Of a DNA stretch of 64,000 nucleotides, positions 52,831 to 61,005 are shown piece after piece. Numbering within the stretch: position 1 is the stretch's first letter; each line of letters opens with the position of its first letter. Both the position numbers and the translations under genes were made by a program. The notes under the pieces were generated by a model that saw only the letters and a list, made by a program, of their open reading frames with translations, was not told where the DNA came from and did no database searches. Source of the stretch: Actinophytocola sp044466355 (lineage in GTDB: Bacteria > Actinomycetota > Actinomycetes > Mycobacteriales > Pseudonocardiaceae); NCBI RefSeq assembly GCF_044466355.1, contig NZ_JBITMQ010000007.1, positions 1-64,000 of the forward strand, in the 5' to 3' direction.

Positions 52831-53964
52831 ATGGCCCGGGTGCGGCGGATGGTCGGGATCTGCGGGGTGGCGCTCGTCGTCGCCGGGTGTGCCGGGGGGC
52901 CTGCCCAGGTGGGGGAGCCCGTGCCGCCTTTCCATCCCGCGACCGTCACGCCACGCGACGAGCGGGCCGCCGCACCGGCGAACACCTTCACCGTCGTCGC
53001 GACCGGGGACGTGCTGATCCACCCGGCGCTCACCGAGCAGGCCGAGGAGGACGGCGGCGGCGGACGCGACTTCAAGCCGCTGTTCGCGGGCATCAAGCCC
53101 GTCATCGAGGCCGCCGACCTCGCGATCTGCCACATGGAGGTGCCGCTCGCGCCCGCCGACGGGACCTTCGAGGGGTATCCGCTGTTCTACGCGCCGCCCG
53201 AGGTCGCCGAGGCCGTGGCCGCCACCGGGTACGACACCTGCTCCACGGCCTCCAACCACACCTTCGACCACGGCGCCGAGGGTGCGCGCACCACGCTCGA
53301 CGCGCTCGACGCCGCCGAGATCGGGCACACCGGGTCCGCGCGGAACGAGCAGGAGGCGAACACGCCGCTGGTCACCGAGGTCAACGGGGTCAAGGTCGGA
53401 CAGGTCTCGTTCACCTTCGCCTACAACCAGGGCACCGAGGAACCCACGCCGTGGGCGGGCAACGACGACCTGACGGTCGACGCCGTGCTCGACGCCGCGC
53501 GGAAGGCACGGGCCGCGGGCGCCGAGGTGGTGATCGCGAGCCTGCACTGGGGCATCGAGGACCAGCACGAACCCACCGACGAGCAGCGGTCGACGGCCGA
53601 GCAGATCCTCGCCGACCCGGCCGTCGACCTGATCGTCGGCCACCACGCGCACGTGGTGCAGCCGTTCGAGAAGTTCGGGGACAAGTGGGTCGCCTACGGC
53701 CTCGGCAACTCCGTCGCCAAGCACGAGGAACCGCGCGGCACCACCGAGGAGGGCCTGATCGCGCGGTTCCGGTTCACGAAGTCCGACGTCGGGTGGCGTG
53801 TCGACAAGGCCGAGTACATCCCGACGCTCGTCGACCTCGGGCCGCCGATCCGCCTCGTCGACCTGACCACCGCGAACGTGGACGCCGCACGCAGGCAGGA
53901 GGCGCTCGAGCGCACCGACGGCGTGGTGATGTCGCTCGACCCGCCGGGACTCACGCGGCCCTGA
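52831..53964 (+). CDS. CapA-family metallophosphatase-like lipoprotein
   Basis: The 377-residue protein has a lipoprotein signal (GICGVALVVAGC, lipobox VAGC near residue 19) and a PGA_cap/CapA domain: FTVVATGDVLIHPAL, DLAICHMEVPL, TASNHTFDHG, and LIVGHHAHVVQPFE (metal ligands). CapA homologues take part in poly-gamma-glutamate capsule synthesis in Bacillus, but actinobacterial members are of unknown role. ATG 52831 is chosen; ATG 52849 would still retain the lipobox. Confidence 0.85.
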   Translation: MARVRRMVGICGVALVVAGCAGGPAQVGEPVPPFHPATVTPRDERAAAPANTFTVVATGDVLIHPALTEQAEEDGGGGRDFKPLFAGIKPVIEAADLAICHMEVPLAPADGTFEGYPLFYAPPEVAEAVAATGYDTCSTASNHTFDHGAEGARTTLDALDAAEIGHTGSARNEQEANTPLVTEVNGVKVGQVSFTFAYNQGTEEPTPWAGNDDLTVDAVLDAARKARAAGAEVVIASLHWGIEDQHEPTDEQRSTAEQILADPAVDLIVGHHAHVVQPFEKFGDKWVAYGLGNSVAKHEEPRGTTEEGLIARFRFTKSDVGWRVDKAEYIPTLVDLGPPIRLVDLTTANVDAARRQEALERTDGVVMSLDPPGLTRP

Positions 53965-53977
53965 GGTCGTAACGTCG

Positions 53978-54793
53978 ATGCCCATGGAGAGTGTGCGTGC
54001 GGTCGACGGCTGGCCGGTCGACAACGCGGCGGTCGCGGTGGTGTCCGCGTCGGGTGCCGTGCTGGGTTCCGCGGGCCCGCAGGAACGCGAGTTCAGACTG
54101 GCGTCGGTGACGAAGCTGCTGACGGCGTACGCGACGCTGGTCGCCGTCGAGGAGGGCGCGGTCGAGTGGGACCAGCCCGCCGGGCCGGACGGTTCGACGG
54201 TCCGGCACCTCATCGCGCACACCTCGGGCCTCGCGTTCGACGAGCACAAGGTGATGGCCCAGCCCGGCACCAGGCGCATGTACTCGAACTCGGGCTTCGA
54301 GGTGCTGGCCGACACCATCCACGAGGCGTCCGGCATCCCGTTCGCCGAATACCTGACGGAGGCGGTGCTGGCCCCGCTCGGCATGGAGTCGTCCCGGCTC
54401 GCGGGCGGCGCGGGCGCGGGTGCGGTGGCCACGTGCGCGGACCTGGCCCGGTTCGCCGCTGAGCTCCAGTCCCCGACCCTGGTGTCCCGGTCCACTGTGG
54501 ACGAGGCGACGTCGGTCGCGTTCCCCGGGCTGTCCGGTGTGCTGCCGGGCTACGGCTACCAGAAGAACAACGACTGGGGCCTCGGCTTCGAGATCCGTGA
54601 CCACAAGGACCCGCACTGGACGGGGAAGAACAGCTCCCCGGCCACGTTCGGCCACTTCGGACAGACCGGCACGTTCCTGTGGGTCGACCCGGACGCCGGA
54701 GCCGCCTGCGTGGCTCTGGCGGACCGCGACTTCGGTCAGTGGGCCGTCGACGCGTGGCCGGACTTCACGGACGCGGTGCTCGCCGAGCTGTGA
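53978..54793 (+). CDS. Serine beta-lactamase/D-Ala-D-Ala peptidase-fold hydrolase
   Basis: This 271-residue class C-type hydrolase has SVTK (S-x-x-K) near residue 43, the YSN motif (about 105) and HFGQTG (H-x-G triad element) at about 225. There is no signal peptide, so it is probably a cytosolic esterase or peptidase rather than a secreted beta-lactamase. The ATG is preceded by gaggtcg. Its end overlaps the convergent DUF397 gene by 29 bases. Confidence 0.85.
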   Translation: MPMESVRAVDGWPVDNAAVAVVSASGAVLGSAGPQEREFRLASVTKLLTAYATLVAVEEGAVEWDQPAGPDGSTVRHLIAHTSGLAFDEHKVMAQPGTRRMYSNSGFEVLADTIHEASGIPFAEYLTEAVLAPLGMESSRLAGGAGAGAVATCADLARFAAELQSPTLVSRSTVDEATSVAFPGLSGVLPGYGYQKNNDWGLGFEIRDHKDPHWTGKNSSPATFGHFGQTGTFLWVDPDAGAACVALADRDFGQWAVDAWPDFTDAVLAEL

Positions 54794-54938
54794 ACGCCCG
54801 CCACTGAGCGGGGGAGAACCTGAGCACGGGCCCGTCGGTGTCCTTCGAGTCCCGGACATCGACGACCCGGGCGGTGAAGGCCACCTCGACGCAGCCGCCG
54901 TTGTCGGCGCCGCTGTAGCTACTCTTCCGCCACTCCAT
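54765..54938 (-). CDS. DUF397 small protein
   Basis: The 57-residue protein has the DUF397 core WRKSSYSGADNGGCVEVA and VVDVRDSKD (landmarks SSYSG, CVEV, VRDSK). These proteins pair with the upstream XRE/DUF5753 regulators in actinobacteria. ATG 54938 follows aggagagg, and the regulator gene overlaps by 20 bases. Confidence 0.9.
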   Translation of the reverse strand: MEWRKSSYSGADNGGCVEVAFTARVVDVRDSKDTDGPVLRFSPAQWRAFTARRAPRP

Positions 54939-55788
54939 CTGGGGCCTCTCCTGGAATGTCGTAGTCGTTTGCCAAGCTGGCAAGCAACTCCCTGGACTGT
55001 CCCTCATCCAGCGTAACCGCCTTGAGCTTGCGCAGGACGGCGCGATAGGTGCGGATGTCTCCAGGGTCTTCCAGGAAGAGGCTGTGGGTCTGGTTCTCCA
55101 CGTAGGCGACCGGATGGTGGTTGCGGTAGTCCATCAACTGGAACGGGCTGCCGAGGACCCCGAGGGGGAAGGTGGACGGCACGATTCGCACTCTGCACCA
55201 GGGCCGGGAGGACACCAGCACGATGTGCAGCAACTGCTCGTTCATCACGCGTGGACTGCCCACAGGCGCGCGAAAAACCTGCTCCGGGATGAAGAAGTTG
55301 ATTTCGACGCCGAACTCGCGGCGGAGAAGGTTCTGCCGCTCGAGCCGGGCTCGCACGCGGGGTTCGATGCCGTCTTCCGCTATCCGGCCCGCCAGGCGGA
55401 ACAGCGCCTTCGCGTAGCTCTCGGTCTGCAGCAGACCGGGAACCACGAGTGGCTCGTACTGATTGATCAGCGAGGCGGTCGTCTCGTGAGTCGTCAGTGT
55501 GCGTAGTTCCTGTGGGAGGTTGGGCTGGAGCCAGTCCTTGGCCCAGATGTCCTGGCACATCGCGAGCAGCCGGTCCATCTCCTGGCCGACGACGTGGAAG
55601 TACGCGAGGTAGGTGGCGACCGCGACCTCGGAGGCGCCGCGTTCGCCGTTCTCCATCCTCGCGACCTTGCTCTCCGACCAACCCAGGGCACGCGCCAGGT
55701 CCCGGGCGCTGTAGCCCGTCTGCTCGCGCACGCGCTTCAGCTCGGCGCCCAGCTGGCGGCTTCTCGTGGTGGTGTGCCGACCGGTCAT
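54919..55788 (-). CDS. XRE-family regulator with DUF5753 domain
   Basis: The 289-residue protein has an N-terminal helix-turn-helix (RQLGAELKRVREQTGYSARDLARALGWSESKVARMENGERGA, landmarks SARDLARAL and SKVARMENG) and a DUF5753 domain (about 95-280, with YEPLVVPGLLQTESYA). Homologues with DUF397 partners (WhiJ-like) regulate development in Streptomyces. It starts at ATG 55788 with no clear Shine-Dalgarno. Confidence 0.9.
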   Translation of the reverse strand: MTGRHTTTRSRQLGAELKRVREQTGYSARDLARALGWSESKVARMENGERGASEVAVATYLAYFHVVGQEMDRLLAMCQDIWAKDWLQPNLPQELRTLTTHETTASLINQYEPLVVPGLLQTESYAKALFRLAGRIAEDGIEPRVRARLERQNLLRREFGVEINFFIPEQVFRAPVGSPRVMNEQLLHIVLVSSRPWCRVRIVPSTFPLGVLGSPFQLMDYRNHHPVAYVENQTHSLFLEDPGDIRTYRAVLRKLKAVTLDEGQSRELLASLANDYDIPGEAPDGVAEE

Positions 55789-55888
55789 GCTGTCAACGTA
55801 AGGCGATCCGGCATCGGCGCCGTGGCACGACAAGCGATGTTCACCCACCCGGCGAGCGGCCGACCAACGGTCCGGGCACGATGGCGGC

Positions 55889-56326
55889 ATGTACCACATG
55901 GAACGAGACGAATGGATCGCCTTCGTCATGCACGGCACGCGTACCGGCAAGCTCGCCACCGTGCGCAAGGACGGCTCGCCGCACGTCGCGCCGATCTGGT
56001 TCCTGATCGACACCGCTGAGGACGGTGACCACATCGTGTTCACCACCGGCGCCGACACCGTCAAGGGGTACGCGATCAGGCGGGACCCGCGCCTGTCGAT
56101 GGTGGTGGACGTCGAGCAGGCGCCGTACTCGTTCGTGCAGCTCCAGGCGGAGGCGACGATCTCCGAGGACCTCGACGACATGCTCGGCTGGGCCACCCGC
56201 CTCGGCGGCCGCTACATGGGTGCCGACGCGGCCGAGGCGTTCGGCAAGCGCAACGCGGTGCCGGGCGAGCTGCTGGTCCGCGCCCGTATCACGAAGGTCG
56301 TCGCACTGGCCGAGATCGCCGACTGA
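55889..56326 (+). CDS. PPOX-class split-barrel F420/FMN-dependent protein
   Basis: The 145-residue protein has the split-barrel fold of the PNPOx/FDOR group: TGKLATVRKDGSPHVAPIWFLID, FTTGADTVKGYAIRRDPRLSMVVD (landmarks KLATV, APIWF, KGYAIRRDPRLSM). It probably binds F420 or FMN and reduces a substrate not named by sequence. It may start at ATG 55889 or 55898. The next 100 bp end at the IS element. Confidence 0.82.
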   Translation: MYHMERDEWIAFVMHGTRTGKLATVRKDGSPHVAPIWFLIDTAEDGDHIVFTTGADTVKGYAIRRDPRLSMVVDVEQAPYSFVQLQAEATISEDLDDMLGWATRLGGRYMGADAAEAFGKRNAVPGELLVRARITKVVALAEIAD

Positions 56327-56477
56327 CCGGGCCGGTCACGGCAGGCCGACGTGCACCCCGACGCCGCCCTCGTGCCGCTGCCCGAAACGTGGCGGATCGC
56401 CGAGTACGTGCCGGCCGCCCTGCCTAGGCCGTGTCCTGTAAGTGGTTCTAGCTGCGGTTCTGGTTGGATCTTGGGTC

Positions 56478-56894
56478 GTGGTTGGTCGGGGTGAGGTCAC
56501 CGATAAGGCGTGGGCTCGGATTGAGCCGTTGTTGCCGGTTTCGGGTGGTGGCAGGCGGTGGCGTGATCACCGTCAGGTGTTGAACGCGATCCTGTGGAAG
56601 CTGCGCACGGGTGCGCCGTGGCGTGATCTGCCGGAACGGTATGGGCCGTGGAAGACCGCGCATGAACGGTTGCGGTTGTGGACCAAGAACGGGCTGTGGC
56701 AGAAGATCCTCGATGAGGTGATCGTCAAAGACGACGCGGTCGGCCAGGTCGAGTGGGTGATCAGTGTCGACTCGAGTGTGGTCCGGGCGCACCAGCATGC
56801 GGCTGGAGCCCGGAAAAAGGGGGCGCCACCAGCGAAAGTCTCGAAGACCTCGCCGTCGAAGGAGAACACCTCGGTCGATCCCGAGGTGGACTGA
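56478..56894 (+). CDS. IS5-family transposase, N-terminal frame (orfA)
   Basis: The 138-residue product opens VVGRGEVTDKAWARIEPLLP and contains VLNAILWKLRTGAPWRDLP, then VISVDSSVVRAHQHAAG with the first catalytic Asp. The second frame overlaps from 56753. A slip at aaaaag (56814-56819) would fuse it to orfB to make the active enzyme. Confidence 0.88.
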   Translation: MVGRGEVTDKAWARIEPLLPVSGGGRRWRDHRQVLNAILWKLRTGAPWRDLPERYGPWKTAHERLRLWTKNGLWQKILDEVIVKDDAVGQVEWVISVDSSVVRAHQHAAGARKKGAPPAKVSKTSPSKENTSVDPEVD

Positions 56895-57346
56895 GTACCA
56901 AGATCCACCTCGCCGTCGACGGCCGGGGACGGCCGATGCGGATCCTGCTCACCCCTGGTCAGGCCGGTGACAATCCCCAGCTCCTGCCGTTGCTCGACGG
57001 CATCAGCGTCGGCCGGGACGGGCCGGGTCGGCCGCGTTGCCGTCCGGAGGTGGTGATCTTGGACAAGGCCTACTCCCACCCGTCCACCCGAGAAGCGATG
57101 CGCCAGCGCGGGATCCGCATGGTCTGCCCCGAACGCAACGACCAACGAGCTCGCCGGGCCGAGAAAGGCTCACGGGGCGGGCGGCCACCCGCGTTTGATG
57201 CCGAGCTTTACAAGCAGCGCAACGTGGTCGAACGCTGCTTCAACCGGCTCAAACAGTTCCGCGACCTGGCCACCCGCTATGCCAAACGCACCGCCTACTA
57301 CCAAGCCAGCCTTACCATCGCCGCCATCATCCTCTGGCTCCGATGA
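56753..57346 (+). CDS. IS5-family transposase, C-terminal frame (orfB)
   Basis: This frame carries GGLSTKIHLAVDGRGRPM, the second Asp in VVILDKAYSHPS and the Glu in NVVERCFNRLKQFRDLATRY, ending in a hydrophobic IAAIILWLR tail. With orfA it completes the DDE transposase (about 278 residues). No stop or frame defect is seen, so the element may be active. Confidence 0.88.
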   Translation: MGDQCRLECGPGAPACGWSPEKGGATSESLEDLAVEGEHLGRSRGGLSTKIHLAVDGRGRPMRILLTPGQAGDNPQLLPLLDGISVGRDGPGRPRCRPEVVILDKAYSHPSTREAMRQRGIRMVCPERNDQRARRAEKGSRGGRPPAFDAELYKQRNVVERCFNRLKQFRDLATRYAKRTAYYQASLTIAAIILWLR

Positions 57347-57361
57347 CTTACAGGACAGCTC

Positions 57362-59023
57362 CTAGCCCACCGACGGTAGTTGCGGGCCCAGGAAGTCGTC
57401 CGCGTCGCGGATCGTGTAGGCGTAGCCCTGTTCGGCGAGGAACCTCTGCCGGTGCGCGGCGTAGTCGGTGTCCAGGGTGTCGCGGGAGACGACCGAGTAG
57501 AAGTGGGCCTGGCGGCCGTCTTCCTTGGGGCGCAGGATCCGGCCCAGCCGCTGCGCTTCCTCCTGCCGTGACCCGAACGTCCCCGACACCTGCACCGCGA
57601 CCGTGGCCTCGGGCAGGTCAATCGAGAAGTTCGCGACCTTCGACACCACCAGCGTGCGCAGCTCGCCCCTGCGGAACTGGTCGAAGAGCCGTTCGCGTTC
57701 CGCGTTCCTCGTCGAGCCCTGGATGACCGGGGCGTCCAGCTCGCCGCCGAGGATCTCCAGCTGGTCCAGGTACGCGCCGATGACCAGCGTCGGCTCCTCC
57801 GGGTGCTTCTCCAGGATCTTCTTCACCACCGGGATCTTCGTGTCCACAGTGGAGCACAGCTTGTAGCGCTCTTCGGGCTCGGCGGTCGCGTACGACAGCC
57901 GTTCGGCGTCGGTGAGCGTGACGCGCACCTCGATGCACTCCGCGGGGGCGATCCAGCCCTGTGCCTCGATGTCACGCCACGGCACGTCGTAGCGCTTCGG
58001 GCCGATCAGGGAGAACACGTCGCCTTCGCGGCCGTCCTCGCGCACCAGGGTGGCCGTGAGGCCGAGGCGGCGGCGGGACTGCAGGTCGGCCGTCATGCGG
58101 AACACCGGCGCGGGCAGCAGGTGCACCTCGTCGTAGACGACCAGGCCCCAGTCGCGGGAGTCGAACAGGTCCAGGTGGCGATACTCGCCCTTCGACTTGC
58201 GCGTCATCACCTGGTACGTCGCGATCGTGACCGGGCGGATCTCCTTGCGCTCGCCGGAGTACTCGCCGATCTCCTCCTCGGTCAGCGACGTCCGCGCGAT
58301 CAGCTCGCGCTTCCACTGCCTGCCCGCGACCGTGTTGGTCACCAAGATCAGCGTCGTCGCCTTCGCGTGGGCCATCGCCGCCGCGCCGACGAGCGTCTTG
58401 CCCGCGCCACACGGCAGCACGACCACACCGGAACCGCCGGCCCAGAACGCCTCCGCGGCGTTGCGCTGATAGTCCCGCAGCGCCCAGCCGTTCTCCTCCA
58501 GGTCGATGGGGTGGTGCTCACCGTCGACGTACCCGGCGAGGTCTTCCGCGGGCCAGCCGACCTTCAGCAGCATCTGCTTGAGCCGTCCGCGTTCCGACGG
58601 GTGCACGACGACCGTGTCGTCGTCGATGCGGGCACCGAGCATCGGCGCGATCTTCTTGTGCCGCAGCACTTCCTCGAGCACGGCGCGGTCGGTCGTGGTC
58701 ATCACGAGACCGTGCGCGGGGTGGTTGGCGATCTGCAGCCTGCCGAACCGGCCCATCGTGTCGACGATGTCGATGAGCAGCGGCTGCGGCACCGGGTACC
58801 GCGAGTACACGGTGAGGGCGTCGACGACCTGCTCGGCGTCGTGCCCCGCGGCGCGTGCGTTCCACAGCGCGAGCGGCGTGACACGGTACGTGTGCACGTG
58901 TTCCGGTGCGCGCTCCAGCTCGGCGAACGGCGCGATCGCGATCCGCGCGTCGTCGGCCTGCGGGTGGTCGACCTCGAGCAGCAGCGTCTTGTCGGACTGG
59001 ACGATCAGTGGGCCGTCGGTCAC
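57362..59023 (-). CDS. DNA repair helicase XPB (Ssl2/RAD25-type)
   Basis: The 553-residue superfamily 2 helicase has LPCGAGKT (motif I), DEVHLLP (motif II), SRRRLGLTATLVRED with the XPB-specific RED motif, and ARGRILRPK-like RLGRILRPKEDG (motif VI). An N-terminal damage-recognition domain precedes it (about 1-180). Actinobacterial XPB unwinds 3'-5' and is linked to nucleotide excision repair. The stop codon TAG lies within the target duplication of the IS, which left the gene intact. Confidence 0.93.
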   Translation of the reverse strand: MTDGPLIVQSDKTLLLEVDHPQADDARIAIAPFAELERAPEHVHTYRVTPLALWNARAAGHDAEQVVDALTVYSRYPVPQPLLIDIVDTMGRFGRLQIANHPAHGLVMTTTDRAVLEEVLRHKKIAPMLGARIDDDTVVVHPSERGRLKQMLLKVGWPAEDLAGYVDGEHHPIDLEENGWALRDYQRNAAEAFWAGGSGVVVLPCGAGKTLVGAAAMAHAKATTLILVTNTVAGRQWKRELIARTSLTEEEIGEYSGERKEIRPVTIATYQVMTRKSKGEYRHLDLFDSRDWGLVVYDEVHLLPAPVFRMTADLQSRRRLGLTATLVREDGREGDVFSLIGPKRYDVPWRDIEAQGWIAPAECIEVRVTLTDAERLSYATAEPEERYKLCSTVDTKIPVVKKILEKHPEEPTLVIGAYLDQLEILGGELDAPVIQGSTRNAERERLFDQFRRGELRTLVVSKVANFSIDLPEATVAVQVSGTFGSRQEEAQRLGRILRPKEDGRQAHFYSVVSRDTLDTDYAAHRQRFLAEQGYAYTIRDADDFLGPQLPSVG

Positions 59024-59111
59024 TTCTCGGAATTTCCCCTCGGCTTCGGCATCGCATACGTCACAACAACCGGTTCGTCGTATTCAATCCCGCAACGCTA
59101 GATTGCGGTGC

Positions 59112-59987
59112 ATGACGACGCCTCCCTACCAGCCGGGGCCGTACGGGCAACCGAGCCAGAACCCCTATGGGCAGGGCGGCTACGGCCAGCAGAGACCGCC
59201 GCAGCAACCACCGTACGGGCAGCCACAGTACGGCGCACCGTACGGCGGCGCCAACGATCAGACCCAGCAGTTCGGCGGTGGTCCGCAAAACCCGTACGGG
59301 GGCCAGTACGGGGCCACCCAGCAATGGCCGGGAGCCGGTGGTTTCGGCGGGCCGACGCCACCGCAACCGCCGAAGAAGAACACCGGCATGGTCGTCGCCA
59401 TCGTCGTGATCGCGCTCCTGGTCCTCGGTGGTTCCGGCGTCGGCCTGTACCTCGCCACGAAGGACGACAGCGGAAACAACAGCGCGGGCGGCGGGACGTC
59501 CACCTCGGCAACGGACAAAACGGACGCGTCCGAGGGTGGCGCCACCGAGGAGACCGCGACCGAAGAGACCGTCGAGCCGGGCGAGGCCATCGACGCCCAG
59601 CCGGGCGACTGCATCAAGGTCAACGTCGCCAGCGCGACCAACGCCGACGTGGAGACCGTCGACTGCTCGCTCCCGGAAGCGATGTACAGGGTCGCCACGC
59701 GCGAGGAGACGGACACCGAGACGTGTCCCAACGACCAGTACGTCTCGTACACGGAGGAAGGCCAACTGCTGCTCTGCCTCCAGTTGAACGTGGCCAAAGG
59801 CGACTGTCTCGCGGTGACCGACGCCGAGGACACGCGTGTGGAGTGCACCTCGCCGGACGCCACGTACGAAGTGATCGACGTGCTCGACGGTGTGGATGAC
59901 GAAACCCGGTGCGCCGACACCGCCACCGACGTGTTCACCTACCCGAAGCCGCCGCTCACGATCTGTCTCGGAACGCCAAGGGGATAG
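59112..59987 (+). CDS. LppU-like membrane protein with Gly/Pro/Gln-rich cytosolic region
   Basis: The 291-residue protein has a repetitive N-terminal region (1-95, YGQ/YGG/PYG repeats), one transmembrane helix (about 98-120), an acidic Thr/Glu linker and a C-terminal LppU-type domain (about 165-290). That domain has three Cys pairs (QPGDCIKV, VDCSLPEA, CPNDQYV, LLCLQLN). This architecture is common in Pseudonocardiaceae membrane proteins of unknown role. A paralogue follows. Confidence 0.75.
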   Translation: MTTPPYQPGPYGQPSQNPYGQGGYGQQRPPQQPPYGQPQYGAPYGGANDQTQQFGGGPQNPYGGQYGATQQWPGAGGFGGPTPPQPPKKNTGMVVAIVVIALLVLGGSGVGLYLATKDDSGNNSAGGGTSTSATDKTDASEGGATEETATEETVEPGEAIDAQPGDCIKVNVASATNADVETVDCSLPEAMYRVATREETDTETCPNDQYVSYTEEGQLLLCLQLNVAKGDCLAVTDAEDTRVECTSPDATYEVIDVLDGVDDETRCADTATDVFTYPKPPLTICLGTPRG

Positions 59988-60143
59988 GGCTTTCCACGTC
60001 CTTCCGCGACCGTTCGATGACGGACCGTGCTGTCCCGTGAGGACTTTGTCGGGGTGGCACACAGAGGCCCGTGGCGTCGCGTAGATTGCTGCTCTCGAAC
60101 CAGGTCTTCCTATTTTGTTGGCACGTCGTGCGAGGGGTTGCAC

Positions 60144-60944
60144 ATGAACTCTCCGAACTACCCGCCGCCGGGTGGTCCACAGGGGCCATACGGTCCTCCG
60201 CAGGGGCAGCCGTACGGTGGCCCGCCGCCTCAGGCGCCGCCCGGTGGGCAGCCCTTCGGTGGCCCGCCCCCGCAGGGGCAGCCCTTCGGTGGCCCGCCGC
60301 CCCAGGGGCAGCCGTTCGGCGCTCCGCCGCCTGGTCCGGGTGGTCCGGGTGGTCCGGGTGGGCCCGGTGGTCCGGCAGGCCCCGGTGGCGCACCGCCTGT
60401 CGGCTACGCGACGCCGCCACCGCCGCCGCCCGCCGCGAAGCCCAAGAACAACGTCAAGTTGATCAAGATCGGCCTCGGTGTCGTGGTCATCGCCGTGGTC
60501 GCGGTGTTCGCGATCATCAACTGGGGCACGTCGGCGTCCAGCGCGGAGGTTGGTGACTGCATCACGGTGAAGGACGCGGCCGACGCCGATGTCGAGAAGA
60601 TCGACTGCAACGACGCGACCGCGTCGTACAAGGTGGCCGCCAAGCTCGACGGAGGCAGCGCGACCTGCCCGGACGGTGACTACGTCACGTACAGCCAGTC
60701 CGGCCGCCGGACGAGCGACCTGACGCTGTGCCTGATGCTGAACGCCAAGGAGGGCGACTGCTTCCAGGAGTCCAGCGACTCGGACACGAAGGTCGACTGC
60801 GGCGACCCCAACGCTTCCGTCAAGGTCACGAAGGTCCTCACCGGCACCACCGAGACGGACGGCTGCCCTGAGGGCACGGAAAACGGTCGGGTGTACTCCG
60901 ATCCCGCGACGGTGCAGTGCTTCGGCGCGGTGAGCGAAGCGTAG
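60144..60944 (+). CDS. LppU-like membrane protein, paralogue of the previous gene
   Basis: The 266-residue protein has an N-terminal Pro/Gly-rich region with tandem GQPFGGPPPQ repeats and GGP runs (1-95), one membrane helix (about 112-132) and a C-terminal domain with matching Cys positions (VGDCITV, IDCNDA, CPDGDYV, LCLMLN). Both genes share the pattern VGDC...YVxYxxxG...LCL and so arose by duplication. ATG 60144 follows gaggggt. It ends at a strong terminator. Confidence 0.78.
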   Translation: MNSPNYPPPGGPQGPYGPPQGQPYGGPPPQAPPGGQPFGGPPPQGQPFGGPPPQGQPFGAPPPGPGGPGGPGGPGGPAGPGGAPPVGYATPPPPPPAAKPKNNVKLIKIGLGVVVIAVVAVFAIINWGTSASSAEVGDCITVKDAADADVEKIDCNDATASYKVAAKLDGGSATCPDGDYVTYSQSGRRTSDLTLCLMLNAKEGDCFQESSDSDTKVDCGDPNASVKVTKVLTGTTETDGCPEGTENGRVYSDPATVQCFGAVSEA

Positions 60945-60958
60945 GCAGGCGAACAAAG

Positions 60959-60994
60959 AGCGGGGCTCCCGGATCGTCCGGGAGCCCCGCTTTT
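60959..60994 (+). terminator. Rho-independent terminator
   Basis: Perfect 15-bp arms (60959-60973 and 60977-60991) with a 3-base loop are followed by TTTT at 60991-60994. It ends the LppU-like gene and lies 11 bases from the convergent ubiD stop. Confidence 0.95.
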
Positions 60995-61005
60995 CGTTGC
61001 GGGGT

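Larger units (their letters stand above)
56428..57361 (+). mobile_element. IS5-family (IS427-like) insertion sequence, 934 bp
   Basis: The inverted ends share TGTCCTGTAAGT (left 56432-56443, right complement 57345-57356), with ctag duplicated on both flanks (56424-56427 and 57362-57365). The transposase is in two overlapping frames, joined by -1 frameshifting at a run of A and G at 56814-56825. The right flank is the stop codon of the XPB gene, kept intact by the duplicated ctag. The left flank is 97 bp after the PPOX gene. Confidence 0.92.

Noticed and set aside
54765..55788. Toxin-antitoxin pair (XRE regulator and 57-residue protein)
   Set aside because: Domains are DUF5753 and DUF397, a regulatory pair in actinobacteria; no toxin domain is present.
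56327..56427. Start of a gene disrupted by the IS (VHPDAALVPLPETWRI...)
   Set aside because: Joining the flanks leads the frame into the antisense of the XPB gene, so a real interrupted gene cannot be supported.
60230..60375. CRISPR-like or tandem-repeat array
   Set aside because: The repeats are in-frame codons for GQPFGGPPPQ and GGP in a membrane protein; there are no spacers.
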